From: an uncultured Corynebacterium sp.
GTDB lineage: Bacteria; Actinomycetota; Actinomycetes; Mycobacteriales; Mycobacteriaceae
Assembly: GCA_946220775.1 (NCBI GenBank)
Contig: CAMIFC010000002.1
Coordinates: 124,001-188,000, forward strand
Reading direction: 5' to 3'
DNA length: 64,000 nt
Part shown: in pieces, positions 52,241 through 61,181 of the stretch
Layout of the letters: each line of letters starts with the position of its first letter
Numbering within the stretch: the stretch's first letter is position 1
Made by a program: the position numbers and the translations under genes
Notes under the pieces: generated by a model
What the model was told of the DNA's origin: nothing
The model's database searches: none
What the model saw: only the letters and a program-made list of their open reading frames with translations

Positions 52241-53638
52241 CTAGTCAGCCACGTAGTACATCTGCTTGTTCACGAACTCATCCATGCCCAGTGGGCCGAG
52301 CTCGCGGCCGTAGCCGGAACGCTTCACGCCACCGAAGGGCAACTCAGCGCCCTCACCGGCAGGAGTATTGACGTTTGCCATGCCGACCTGCAGCTTCTTG
52401 GCGATGGCGGTGGCGCGATCCTCGTCCGTGGAGAACACCGCACCGCCCAGGCCGTACTGGGAATCGTTGGCCAGCTCAAGAGCCTCTTCGTCGGAGGACA
52501 CCCGGTAAATTTCAGCGACCGGGCCGAAGAACTCCTGGTAGTAGGACTCGGAACCGCGAGGAATATCGGTGATCACGGCAGGGGAGATGTACGCACCTTC
52601 GTCCGACAGCTCGCCACCAACGTGCAGCTTCGCGCCAGCCTCAACGGCGGCCTTGAGCTGCTTATCCAGCTGCTCTGCAGCGCCACGGGAAGACAGCGGG
52701 CAGTACGTGCCCTCGGCGAATTCCTTCGGCGTGGTCGGGCGCATCTCGCCGGCGATCTTCACCAGCTCCGCCACGAATTCGTCGTAGATATCGTCCATGA
52801 CGATCATGCGCTTGTTGGAGTTGCAGGCCTGACCAGTGTTTTCCATGCGGACGGTCCAAGCTTGCTTGGCTGCTGCGGCGACATCGTCGCTATCCAGGAT
52901 CACGTAGGGGTCGGTTCCGCCGAGCTCGAGCACAGCCTTCTTCAGGTGGCGACCGGCCTGCTCCGCCACGGCGGAGCCCGCACGCTCAGAACCGGTCAGC
53001 GAGACACCCTGGATCCGGTCATCAGCAATGATCTCGCCGATCTGGTCGTGCGTGGCGAAGATGTTCTGGTATACGCCCTGTGGGATGCCTGCTTCTGCAG
53101 CGAGCTTTTCGATCGCCAGCGCGGACCGTGGGCAGATCTCCGCGTGCTTGAGGATGATCGTATTGCCCAGCATCAGGTTCGGCCCGATGAAGCGCGCGAC
53201 CTGGTAGTACGGGAAGTTCCACGGCATGATGCCCAGCAGCGGGCCAATCGGAAGGCGACGGATAACCGCTTTGCCACCGGAGGTTTCGATTTCCTGATCT
53301 TCCGTGAACGTGGCCGCATTATCCACGTAGTAGCGGAGGATTTCCGCCGAGAATTCGATCTCCTCGATCATTTCCGGCAGTGGCTTGCCCATCTCCAAGC
53401 TGGAATCCTCGGCGAGCGCGTCCTTGTTTTCCTCCAACAGGTCGGCCAGTTTCCCAACCTTGTCGCCGCGTTCCTGCAAACTCAGCGCGGACCATTCGGT
53501 GTAGGCGTTCGCAGCATTTTCGATGATTTTTTGGACGCCACTTGGCTCCACATTGTCAAACGTTTCCACGACCGAGTTATCGACGGGGTTTTGAACGCGG
53601 TAGCCGGCGGATGCAGAAATAGATGCAGAGTTAGTCAT
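52241..53638 (-). CDS. NAD(P)-dependent aldehyde dehydrogenase (4-aminobutanal/SSADH type)
   Basis: A 465-residue enzyme of the GabD2/SSADH-like aldehyde dehydrogenase group. Motifs: PWNFPYYQVARFIGPNLMLGN, LTGSERAG, LELGGTDPY (Glu) and NTGQACNSNKR (Cys). The end GGVKRSGYGRELGPLGMDEFVNKQMYYV is typical. ATG 53638 has AAAGGAG in front. It is the last gene of the putrescine-oxidase operon, so oxidation of 4-aminobutanal to GABA is its likely job. A close paralog sits at 62835-64000. Confidence 0.9.
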   Translation of the reverse strand: MTNSASISASAGYRVQNPVDNSVVETFDNVEPSGVQKIIENAANAYTEWSALSLQERGDKVGKLADLLEENKDALAEDSSLEMGKPLPEMIEEIEFSAEILRYYVDNAATFTEDQEIETSGGKAVIRRLPIGPLLGIMPWNFPYYQVARFIGPNLMLGNTIILKHAEICPRSALAIEKLAAEAGIPQGVYQNIFATHDQIGEIIADDRIQGVSLTGSERAGSAVAEQAGRHLKKAVLELGGTDPYVILDSDDVAAAAKQAWTVRMENTGQACNSNKRMIVMDDIYDEFVAELVKIAGEMRPTTPKEFAEGTYCPLSSRGAAEQLDKQLKAAVEAGAKLHVGGELSDEGAYISPAVITDIPRGSESYYQEFFGPVAEIYRVSSDEEALELANDSQYGLGGAVFSTDEDRATAIAKKLQVGMANVNTPAGEGAELPFGGVKRSGYGRELGPLGMDEFVNKQMYYVAD

Positions 53639-53700
53639 TGGGATGACTCCTTTCGTGGTGTGCTGGAAAACTGAGTTGTCCAAGTGTTGTTGGCGGGACA

Positions 53701-55248
53701 TCAGCTGACCAGCGGATCTTGAGTGTCAGTGTCTGAAGTGATCTTCTTCAACGTTTCACCCCTGAAGAAGGCCGGGTGAGCCAGTCGGGTGAACAACATG
53801 ATCGCCAGACCGAGGACCAGGATTCCCATACCCAGCACGAACACGGAGCCCACGCCGAAGATGGAAGATCCCGAACCATAATCCGGGTCCAGCGAGTCAT
53901 ATGCGGTGATGAAGAACATCAACAGGAGGAATCCGCCCCCAATGCCGGGGCAGACCAGTTTGTACAGGATGTTTCGAGGTCCGTCGAAAAGCTCCTTTCG
54001 GAAGTACCAAATACAAGCAAGGGCCGTGATGCCATAGTAGAAGCAGATCATCAGTCCGAGGGCGGTGATCGTGTCCCATAGCGCGTTTTCGGAGATGATG
54101 CGCGTGACGATGTAGAACACGCCCGCCGCGACGGCTGATCCGGCTGTTGCAGTACTTGGGGTTTGGTGTCGAGGGGAAATCTTCGCGAACGCGGGCGGCA
54201 GTGCCCGGTAGTGCCCCATCGCCAGAACGGTGCGCGCTGGGCCCACCATCGTGGACTGCAAGGACGCAAAAGAGCTTGCAAGCACGGCGATGTAGATCAG
54301 CAGCGCAACATTGCCCAAGATAGGGAAGGACAGTGCTGCGAAGAGGGACTCCTGGTTGTCGGGGTTGCCCGCACCCAGTCCCGTGGCGCCGGTTCCGGCC
54401 CACATTACGATTGCCACGGCCGTGAGGATGTAGACCGCGATGATGATGCTCACCGTCACGGTCGCAGCCCGACCGGGGGTTTTGTCCGGATTGGTGGTTT
54501 CCTCGTTCATCGTGAGGGTGACGTCCCAACCCCAAAACATGAAGATGGAGAGGGAAATACCAGCGGCGATCAGCGAGAAGCTGCCGATCTCCAGTGGATT
54601 GAACCAACTGAACTCGAATTGGGTGAAATTGAATCCACCACCCGCGAGAGCCTGACGGATCGCCACGACGTCGAAGACCACGACCGCCGCGATCTGTAGA
54701 AGAACCAGTGCGTATTGCAGGTTCTTCGTGGAATCCAGACCACGGTAGGAAACCCAACCGGCAATCGCGATGAACACAATGGTCGTGGGGATATTAATCC
54801 ACAGATTCCGGGTCCAATCAGCGATCGCGTCATTGCCCGTGAGCTGCGCGATCAGCAGGTAGAAGAAGTCCACCGCGACTGCCGCGAGGTTGGACATCAC
54901 CAGGATCGTGGCTGTGATTAATCCCCAGCCACCCATCCAGCCCACATACGGGCCGAATGCTTTGGTCGCCCAGGTGAAACTAGTGCCAGAATCCGGAACC
55001 GCATTATTGAGCTCGCGGTAGGCGAAAGCTACCAACAGCATCGGCAGGAAACCCAGGATAAGAATCCCGGGAACATACTTGCCGACCGCCGAAATGGTGG
55101 GACCAAGCCCCGAGGTCAAGGTATAGGTCGGGGCGATACAGCTGATGCCGATCACGACGGCACCGATCAGCCCAACCTTGCCGGTCGCAAGCCCTTTTGC
55201 GGAGGTATCGCTGGTGGCCTTGGTGGTGGGAGGTGTTGTGATAGCCAT
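53701..55248 (-). CDS. APC family amine/amino acid permease
   Basis: A 515-residue permease with twelve to fourteen helices. The first helix GAVVIGISCIAPTYTLTSGLG has the unwound substrate-binding motif of the APC family, then REL-NNAVPDSGTSFTWATKAFGPYVGWMGGW (residues ~78-108). Given its place in an operon with putrescine oxidase and aldehyde dehydrogenase, uptake of putrescine or a related amine is the best guess. The start is 9 bases after the stop of the stress-protein gene. Confidence 0.87.
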   Translation of the reverse strand: MAITTPPTTKATSDTSAKGLATGKVGLIGAVVIGISCIAPTYTLTSGLGPTISAVGKYVPGILILGFLPMLLVAFAYRELNNAVPDSGTSFTWATKAFGPYVGWMGGWGLITATILVMSNLAAVAVDFFYLLIAQLTGNDAIADWTRNLWINIPTTIVFIAIAGWVSYRGLDSTKNLQYALVLLQIAAVVVFDVVAIRQALAGGGFNFTQFEFSWFNPLEIGSFSLIAAGISLSIFMFWGWDVTLTMNEETTNPDKTPGRAATVTVSIIIAVYILTAVAIVMWAGTGATGLGAGNPDNQESLFAALSFPILGNVALLIYIAVLASSFASLQSTMVGPARTVLAMGHYRALPPAFAKISPRHQTPSTATAGSAVAAGVFYIVTRIISENALWDTITALGLMICFYYGITALACIWYFRKELFDGPRNILYKLVCPGIGGGFLLLMFFITAYDSLDPDYGSGSSIFGVGSVFVLGMGILVLGLAIMLFTRLAHPAFFRGETLKKITSDTDTQDPLVS

Positions 55249-55257
55249 GGTGGCGGA

Positions 55258-56112
55258 TCACCTCTCTTCGTGGTGTTGTGGGTGTGCACGGTAGCCACGT
55301 GGCGCCGCCAAAGCGGGAACCGGGGCGTGGCGCAAAATATGAGTGGCGGTGGTTCCGAGAAACAGTCGCCCAGGCGGGGCGAGTCTCGACGAGCCCAACA
55401 CCACCAATTCGCCCGGCAGCCAGGTCAGCTGCTGCATGGCCTCCGAAACGGAGTGAGCCGTGATGGTCAGAACTTCCGCGTCTTTGTTGACGGTGGCGGC
55501 GGTGGCGTCCGAATCAATGGAGAAGGACACGATGCGCAGCGGAATACCGCGAAGGTTGGCGCGCTCGGTGCCGAGGGCAAGCACGTCTTTGCCTGCCGGG
55601 GTGTCTGCGTACATCACGGTGATGCGATCGATCGGCCCAGGGTGATTGAACCCGGCGGGAGCCAAAGCCAGGGGGATCGGGCTACTGTGCAGCAGGCTGT
55701 TGACCACGCTGCCGAGGGTGAACCGCTTGAACAGTCCACCGCCCTGCGTGCCCACGACGAGTGCCGTCGAGCCAAGCTCCTTGCCCTTGGCGAGCAAGGT
55801 TTCGGGGATGGAGTCCCCGGTGGCGACGTGTGCAGTGGCGGAAATTCCGTCGGGTACTTCTGCTAAGGCATCGTCAACCCAGGTGGCGACCTGCGCTTCG
55901 AGCAGAGACGCGAAACTGCGGTCGTGCGGATAGGTGCCCGGGCGCACCGGTTGGGTGGCGTGAGGCTCCAGGGCCAGGACGATGTCCAAGTGAGCATTGC
56001 TGCCAGCGGCGAGCGCGATGCCCAGATGCAGGGCATCCATACCGCCAGGGGTCGCGATATAGGCGACCATGACCCTGTTTTTCGGTGAAGGTGTGGCTGA
56101 GTTGTGGGGCAT
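55258..56112 (-). CDS. Universal stress protein, two tandem UspA domains
   Basis: A 284-residue tandem UspA protein. The first domain (RVMVAYIATPGGMDALHLGIALA, residues 13-35) keeps the ATP-site motif VVGTQGGGLFKRFTLGSVVNSLLHSS; the second (RITVMYADTPAGKDVLALGTE) has the weaker VLGSSRLAPPGRLFLGTTATHILR. Such proteins bind ATP or AMP and regulate partners. It lies within the puo-permease operon with 9-base gaps on either side, suggesting it regulates the permease or oxidase rather than general stress. That pairing is inference. Confidence 0.85.
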   Translation of the reverse strand: MPHNSATPSPKNRVMVAYIATPGGMDALHLGIALAAGSNAHLDIVLALEPHATQPVRPGTYPHDRSFASLLEAQVATWVDDALAEVPDGISATAHVATGDSIPETLLAKGKELGSTALVVGTQGGGLFKRFTLGSVVNSLLHSSPIPLALAPAGFNHPGPIDRITVMYADTPAGKDVLALGTERANLRGIPLRIVSFSIDSDATAATVNKDAEVLTITAHSVSEAMQQLTWLPGELVVLGSSRLAPPGRLFLGTTATHILRHAPVPALAAPRGYRAHPQHHEER

Positions 56113-56121
56113 CGGCCATCC

Positions 56122-57588
56122 TTATTCCGAGGTGGCGCGTGCAGCAATCTGCTCTGCGACGTGCTCGCCCATGCGAACTGCGCCATCCACGTGCTGGTAT
56201 CCCAGTCCGGCGATATCCGAGCAGGCGTAGTAGATCGGGCCAGTAGGCTCATTTTGCAGGTGTCCCCAGCGGGACAGTCCGCCGAGGTCATAGCTGGTGG
56301 CGTAGGCACCGCGGGTCCATTCTTCGGCAGCCATGTCCGATAGATAGAAGCCGATGGGCTTCTTCGCCTTCGGGCCGAGGTAGTCGGCGATGGCGTCCAG
56401 AATGGTTTCCTTGCGCTCGTCGGCGGGCAGGCTCCACATCTCTTCGGCGTACACATCGGAGATGAAGCCGACGATGGTTCCGTATTTTTCTTCGCCATCT
56501 TCGGTGACATTCGTGTTGTCGTAGATTTCCTGCACCAAGCGGCCACCGCCGAAACCGGTGCCGGAGAGGCCTTCGTCTCGCCAGAACGGAGTGTCGTAAA
56601 TGGCGTGTACCTTGATCACGAGCCCCATCGAAATGTGCTGGTGCGCAACCTGCTGTTCGCGCGGCAGTGGTGGGGTGTAGCTGATCCGGTTGTAAAGATT
56701 TGGTGGAACCGCCAAGACCGCGAATTTCGCGTTGACCTGGTAGTCCTTCGTGTATGCGGTGACGTTTCCGGCCTCGCCGTTGTTTGGCACCCCATTTCGG
56801 ACGTCAGCCCGAATGTTGTTCAGCGGATCAGCCGTCTGTGCATCGGGGGTAGTCCATTTCAGTTCACGAACAGGCTGGCCGAGGATGACGTCCTCACCCA
56901 AGTCGGCGGCCATGGTCTTGGAAACCGACTGCATTCCGCCGACAACGCGGCGGTCCAGGATGAAGTCTTCATCAACCAGGTTGGTGAAGGAGCCGGCGGA
57001 GGCGGCCATGAGGAGGGCCTGGAGAGCGGAGAATGTGTGTGCAGGTTTCGTCAGCATGCCGGAAGCAATGTAAATCGACACGTTGTCGACGGCTTCTTGG
57101 TCATCTGAAATGTTTTCCAACCAGTCGCGGAAGGAGATTCGGTCGAGCTCCGCAGACTGCGGGTGATCCCATGGGCGTTGTGGGTCGATCTCGGCGGCGA
57201 GATCGTCGAGTCGAGAGATCAGCCGGTCCATGTCGGCAGCAGTTTTCTCGGAGGTGGGGAACTCCGTGCCTTCGTAGAAATGGCGCTGTCCATCGGGGGA
57301 TACGTAGATGGACTTGCCCGTGCGGTAGCGCTGGAAGGTCTTCAAGCCCAGTTCCTCAACGAGTGCCGTTAACCGTGTCTGATCAGGTGAGATCCACTGG
57401 CCGCCGATTTCGATGAAGTGTTCGGCGCCTTTGGTGCCACGAACCTTGCCGTTCCAGGTGCGGCCGCCGACGCGGTTGCGAGCTTCGAGGACAGCGACAC
57501 TGAGCCCCTTTTTCTTCAGGGTTCGTGCGGCCATGAGTCCGGCTGGGCCGGCGCCAATGACCACGACGTCGCGTTCGAGGGGTGTCAT
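56122..57588 (-). CDS. puo: Putrescine oxidase-like flavin amine oxidase
   Basis: A 488-residue flavin monoamine oxidase. The FAD-binding Rossmann motif VVVIGAGPAGLMAARTL (residues ~8-24) is followed by the EARNRVGGRTW second motif, IEIGGQWISPDQTRL and the C-terminal IYYACSDIAGLGYQHVDGAVRMGE, which matches bacterial putrescine oxidases (Rhodococcus, Micrococcus). Reaction: putrescine + O2 to 4-aminobutanal, ammonia and peroxide. The start ATG 57588 has AAAGGAG. It is the first gene of the operon with the stress protein, permease and dehydrogenase, and is divergent from a TetR gene. Other amines are possible substrates. Confidence 0.87.
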   Translation of the reverse strand: MTPLERDVVVIGAGPAGLMAARTLKKKGLSVAVLEARNRVGGRTWNGKVRGTKGAEHFIEIGGQWISPDQTRLTALVEELGLKTFQRYRTGKSIYVSPDGQRHFYEGTEFPTSEKTAADMDRLISRLDDLAAEIDPQRPWDHPQSAELDRISFRDWLENISDDQEAVDNVSIYIASGMLTKPAHTFSALQALLMAASAGSFTNLVDEDFILDRRVVGGMQSVSKTMAADLGEDVILGQPVRELKWTTPDAQTADPLNNIRADVRNGVPNNGEAGNVTAYTKDYQVNAKFAVLAVPPNLYNRISYTPPLPREQQVAHQHISMGLVIKVHAIYDTPFWRDEGLSGTGFGGGRLVQEIYDNTNVTEDGEEKYGTIVGFISDVYAEEMWSLPADERKETILDAIADYLGPKAKKPIGFYLSDMAAEEWTRGAYATSYDLGGLSRWGHLQNEPTGPIYYACSDIAGLGYQHVDGAVRMGEHVAEQIAARATSE

Positions 57589-57633
57589 GCAGTGACTCCT
57601 TTGTTGTTGATATGGGAGTTCTGGAATGCACTT

Positions 57634-57652
57634 AAATGAAAGTCGTTCATTT
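57634..57652. promoter_or_regulatory. Palindromic TetR operator, puo promoter
   Basis: AAATGAA-AGTCG-TTCATTT, a perfect 7-base inverted repeat, lies in the divergent promoter between puo and tetR. It is the natural target for the adjacent TetR protein. A related TGAA...TTCA palindrome lies upstream of the MHS transporter gene at 59843-59857. Confidence 0.7.
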
Positions 57653-57706
57653 TGTGCTGTGTGCCACATTACATGGTTTGCGCCAAGCATTTGTTAAGGT
57701 GAGCAA

Positions 57707-58384
57707 ATGCACCAGCCAAGGTCGAAGGGCAGACCAGTAAAATCACTGGTCGATGCTCAAAAAATTGAAACCGCCGCATTGGAAATTATTGCGAAAGACG
57801 GCTATTCGGCCTTGACAATGTCCGCGATCGCGCGACGACTCGGGGTGGGGACGAGCGCGCTATACAATCACGTGGCCGGCAAGCAGGGCTTGTTAACCAT
57901 GGTTGAGGACGCCGTCATGGCCCAGATCGATACGTCGACGTTGTGTGCTTATGTTGCTGGTGAGGGACCGGATCTTGCCACCGCGATGCGGCACTGGGCG
58001 TACTCCTACCGAGAGGTGTTTTCCCGGCATTCCCCCTTGATTGCGGAGATTGCCGTCATGCCAATTTTTGGCACGCGTGACACCGCTGAAATGTATAACG
58101 TCCTGGTCCAAGCCCTAGAGAAGGCGGGGGTTCCTTCGGGGGACACGATGGATATCATCGTTGCGTTTGAATCCTTCATCTATGGCTCGGCGTTTGACGT
58201 GGCTGCTCCGGAGGATATTTTCGCCGTTCCGGAGTCAGAGGCCGAACAGAAGGATGATGAATTGAGTGCGTTGAAGGGCGCACTGGCCGCGCGCCAGCCG
58301 GAGCGAAGCGCGGGCAATCCCTATGCAGATACGCCGTTTGAGATGGGGCTACGCGCGCTGATGAGCGCGCTGCTCCCATCCTGA
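57707..58384 (+). CDS. TetR family regulator of the puo operon
   Basis: A 225-residue regulator. HTH domain at residues ~17-60 (KIETAALEIIAKDGYSALTMSAIARRLGVGTSALYNHVAGKQGLL, seen in parts). The C-terminal half resembles TetR_C domains of the TetR/TetR_C_11-like group (HWAYSYREVFSRHSPLIAEIAVMPIFG). It starts with ATG 57707 and is divergent from puo, with a perfect palindrome between them, so it very probably represses the putrescine operon and is relieved by the amine or aldehyde. It is convergent, 7 bases from the MHS transporter's stop. Confidence 0.87.
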   Translation: MHQPRSKGRPVKSLVDAQKIETAALEIIAKDGYSALTMSAIARRLGVGTSALYNHVAGKQGLLTMVEDAVMAQIDTSTLCAYVAGEGPDLATAMRHWAYSYREVFSRHSPLIAEIAVMPIFGTRDTAEMYNVLVQALEKAGVPSGDTMDIIVAFESFIYGSAFDVAAPEDIFAVPESEAEQKDDELSALKGALAARQPERSAGNPYADTPFEMGLRALMSALLPS

Positions 58385-58391
58385 GGCTGCT

Positions 58392-59822
58392 TTAGTTCTG
58401 CACGACGACGTCGTCCTTGACGCGGTGCCGTTCGCCCAGGAAGCCACCCGCAGCGGTAATCAATGCGACCAATGCCAAGATGAGGACGCCAGGCACCGAA
58501 CTTGGCTGATCGGAATCACTCATTGTGTTGAGCGCCGTAGCCAGGAACGGCAAGCAACCGGAGATCGCGCCACTGACATTCGCGCCGATGGCGATGCCCG
58601 AGTAGCGCATTTTGGCTGGGAAGAGCTCCGACAGCAGCAGACCGGATACGGAGTAGGTGACGGTCACAGCCGAGACGCCGATGCAGACACCGGCGGTGAG
58701 TGCGATGGCGCTGCCGGAATCGATCATTGCCCAGATCGGGTAGGAGAGCACGGCCGTGGCGATGCCGCCCCAGCCAATGATGCGGCCAGGCCCCAGTTTT
58801 TCGCCCAGGCGGCCAAAGTACAGGTTCACGAAGATCTGGCACACCGCACCCAAGAGGGTCGCGTTCACGACGGTCTGGCGCTCGAAGTGCAGTGCCTCGG
58901 TCGCGTAACTGAGCACGTAGGTGCTCATGACGAAGAAGCCGCCAATACCCAGCAAAGATGCCGCAATGGCCATCAGGAGTTGTGGCCAATAGCCGGTGAT
59001 CAGTTCCTTCAGTGGGCCAGCTTGCGCGTCCTTCTTCGCCACCGAGCCCGAGTTGCGACCGGAAACACTGTCGTCCGAGCCGTCGGCAGCCGCTTCGAGG
59101 GCCTTGAACACCGGGGATTCTTCGACGTTCATGCGGATCCACAGCGCGATACCGAGGAATGGGAAGGCAAGCAGGAAAGGGATGCGCCAGCCCCACGAGT
59201 CCACGGAGCTTTCTGGAAGCATCAGAACCAGCGCGAATGCACCGGAAGAAAGCAGCGTTCCCACCGGGGAACCGATTTGTACCAGGGCGGCGTAACGTCC
59301 TCGTTTTTCCGGTGGGGCGTGTTCGATCGCCATGGTTGTTGCGCCACCCCATTCGCCGCCGACGGCAATGCCTTGCAGCAGTCTCAAGACGGTGAGGAGT
59401 ATGGGCGCCCACATTCCAATGGTTCCGTATGTGGGTAAAATACCGATAACTCCGGTGGCGATGCCGATCATCGTAATAGAGATAATGAGCGCCGGTCGCC
59501 GACCGAGGCGGTCACCGATCTGGCCGAAGATAATCGCTCCGAGGAGACGCGCCAAGAACCCCACCCCGAAGGTGGCAAAGGCGGCCAGCGTTGCGGTGCC
59601 GCCATCAACTCCGGCGAAAATCAGGTGGTTGAAAACAAGTGCGGACGCTGTGCCGAATAGGAAGAAGTCGTACCATTCCAGCGCAGTGCCGACGAACGCA
59701 GCACGGGCGATCCGTCCAACTTCCTTCGGGTCGACGGTGATGGCTTGGCCGGTTTCTTTCGCCGAACTCACCGGTTCTTGGGGTGCTGATGTGTCAGTTG
59801 TGGAACGGGATGAAAGTGTCAT
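58392..59822 (-). CDS. MHS-family MFS transporter
   Basis: A 476-residue major-facilitator carrier of the metabolite:H+ symporter group, twelve helices. Signature elements: FVGTALEWYDFFLFGTASALVF (helix 1), FGQIGDRLGRRPAL (loop 2-3 motif), GIAVGGEWGGATTMAIEHAPPEKRGRYAA (helix 4-5). These carry small organic acids or betaines; which one is unknown. ATG 59822 follows GGAGGAGG. The open frame also starts at 59858, but that would place the operator inside the gene. Confidence 0.9.
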   Translation of the reverse strand: MTLSSRSTTDTSAPQEPVSSAKETGQAITVDPKEVGRIARAAFVGTALEWYDFFLFGTASALVFNHLIFAGVDGGTATLAAFATFGVGFLARLLGAIIFGQIGDRLGRRPALIISITMIGIATGVIGILPTYGTIGMWAPILLTVLRLLQGIAVGGEWGGATTMAIEHAPPEKRGRYAALVQIGSPVGTLLSSGAFALVLMLPESSVDSWGWRIPFLLAFPFLGIALWIRMNVEESPVFKALEAAADGSDDSVSGRNSGSVAKKDAQAGPLKELITGYWPQLLMAIAASLLGIGGFFVMSTYVLSYATEALHFERQTVVNATLLGAVCQIFVNLYFGRLGEKLGPGRIIGWGGIATAVLSYPIWAMIDSGSAIALTAGVCIGVSAVTVTYSVSGLLLSELFPAKMRYSGIAIGANVSGAISGCLPFLATALNTMSDSDQPSSVPGVLILALVALITAAGGFLGERHRVKDDVVVQN

Positions 59823-59842
59823 CGCGTGTCCTCCTCCGATTG

Positions 59843-59857
59843 TGAACGATTCGTTCA
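59843..59857. promoter_or_regulatory. Palindromic operator upstream of MHS transporter
   Basis: TGAACGATTCGTTCA, perfect except for the middle base, lies 21 bases before the transporter's start codon, just ahead of its ribosome site. It shares the TGAA/TTCA ends of the puo operator, with a spacer longer by two bases. Confidence 0.6.
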
Positions 59858-59925
59858 ACTCACCCTAAAGTTGCGCCCGTCACAGTTGGTCCCGTTTCGG
59901 GAAGTCTTGGAGAAAGTACGGTTGT

Positions 59926-61089
59926 TTAGCCGAAAACTTGGGCAGATGCACAACCGGTGGATGCGTGAACGATACACAGGGCCATCGCCGCATCAGTTGG
60001 GATCGTGACATCCAGTCCAGTCGCGTCGGCGAATTGCCGAAGCCGATTGACGACGGTATTCCGGTGGCAGAATCCAAGCTCTGCCGTGCGCTTCACTGAT
60101 CCGCTCGTGAGATAGTCCTCCACCGTTGCCAGGATCGGGTCCTGGTCAGCACGCATGCGGGTGATCGCCTCGCACGTGGGCGCCAAGAATTCAGGACGCA
60201 AATCCATCAGCGCATGACCAGCGACCGCCCATTGCAGGGTATCGATGCTTTCACATCGCTGGGGCTGAATTCCCAGCTCAAAGATCATGTTTGCAGCGCG
60301 AATGGCCATCCGAACTTGTCGCAGGTTGGAACAGTTGTCGAAACTCACCCCGGGGAAAACCGATGTGCTGGCGCATTGAGCAGTGAGTTCTTCATCGCTG
60401 CGAACCCAAAACGTGGCATATGAACCATCGACGCTGTGTCCGTAAAGCCGGCCGCTAGCTGCCGGTGCGGATAGCTCCACCCGGGCGTGCTCGGCCTCCA
60501 CTGGGTGGAAAACCCGAACTGCAAGCCGGGTGTTGGCCTCTAATCCCAAGTTCTTGGCAATCTCGTCGATGCTTTTCTCATCGATCGCGTCGGGGGAGAA
60601 GAGCCGATCCAGGTGCCGGGCGTGGGCCAATCTCAAGTCACGAGACAGGCGAGCTTTTTCCTTGAGGAATGCCTCGCGCGCGTGCAGCGTGTAGCTGTTC
60701 ACCGTGGAAAACAGATCGTTGACGTGCTCAATCAGGGTGGCCACTGCCTCTGTGCCTTGAGTCTTGCCTTCCGTCTTTAGATTCTGCCAAATGATGGAAA
60801 AGTCCAGCTGGATGGCGTCCTCCAAAGCATCGAGGTCGACACCTTGCCGGGCTCGTCGACGACCCAGGGACGTTGCTCGCCGGGTGAGTTCTTCGCTGGT
60901 CGTGCCGTGGTGGACAGTGGAAAGAATTGCTGATAACGCGTGTTGTGCAGTGTCTCGGAGGTCTTGGTCGGAGACTGCCGACTGGCCATAAAACCCGGAT
61001 GCCTGGAATTGCTGCAGAAACTCATTGACCATTCCCGGCAGTTTGTCGGTCATTTTGTCAATGAGCTCGTCCCATGTGTCATCGTGCAT
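59926..61089 (-). CDS. PucR/CdaR-type transcriptional regulator
   Basis: A ~387-residue regulator with an N-terminal all-helical RsbT/GGDEF-like sensor region (residues ~1-150) and a C-terminal PucR-type HTH (TSGSVKRTAELGFCHRNTVVNRLRQF). It lacks the N-terminal PucR domain seen in the other two. It is divergent from the amidohydrolase gene. ATG 61089 is preferred since TAAAAT at 61102-61097 (minus strand) ends 7 bases before it, as in a leaderless gene; a GTG two codons upstream (61095) is in the same frame. The target is probably the amidohydrolase and possibly the MHS carrier downstream. Confidence 0.8.
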   Translation of the reverse strand: MHDDTWDELIDKMTDKLPGMVNEFLQQFQASGFYGQSAVSDQDLRDTAQHALSAILSTVHHGTTSEELTRRATSLGRRRARQGVDLDALEDAIQLDFSIIWQNLKTEGKTQGTEAVATLIEHVNDLFSTVNSYTLHAREAFLKEKARLSRDLRLAHARHLDRLFSPDAIDEKSIDEIAKNLGLEANTRLAVRVFHPVEAEHARVELSAPAASGRLYGHSVDGSYATFWVRSDEELTAQCASTSVFPGVSFDNCSNLRQVRMAIRAANMIFELGIQPQRCESIDTLQWAVAGHALMDLRPEFLAPTCEAITRMRADQDPILATVEDYLTSGSVKRTAELGFCHRNTVVNRLRQFADATGLDVTIPTDAAMALCIVHASTGCASAQVFG

Positions 61090-61121
61090 ATGCACAATTT
61101 TACCGGAGGAGTGCAGTGCAC
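61084..61121. promoter_or_regulatory. Two GTGCA/TGCAC palindromes in divergent promoter
   Basis: GTGCATATGCAC (61084-61095) and GTGCAGTGCAC (61111-61121) share identical 5-base ends and lie about 26 bases centre to centre in the regulator/amidohydrolase promoter. The first overlaps the regulator's start codon, which would fit autorepression. Confidence 0.55.
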
Positions 61122-61181
61122 AACGCGTCTCTTGCCCCTATTCACACTTGGTAAGCACCAACCATCGATAACGTCGGTGGT

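Noticed and set aside
52622..53674. 350-codon plus-strand open frame opposite the aldehyde dehydrogenase
   Set aside because: Shadow of a gene with an intact catalytic Cys and Glu.
58425..59438. 337-codon plus-strand frame opposite the MHS transporter
   Set aside because: Low-complexity shadow (many Asp/Gly/His), no start signal, real gene on the other strand.
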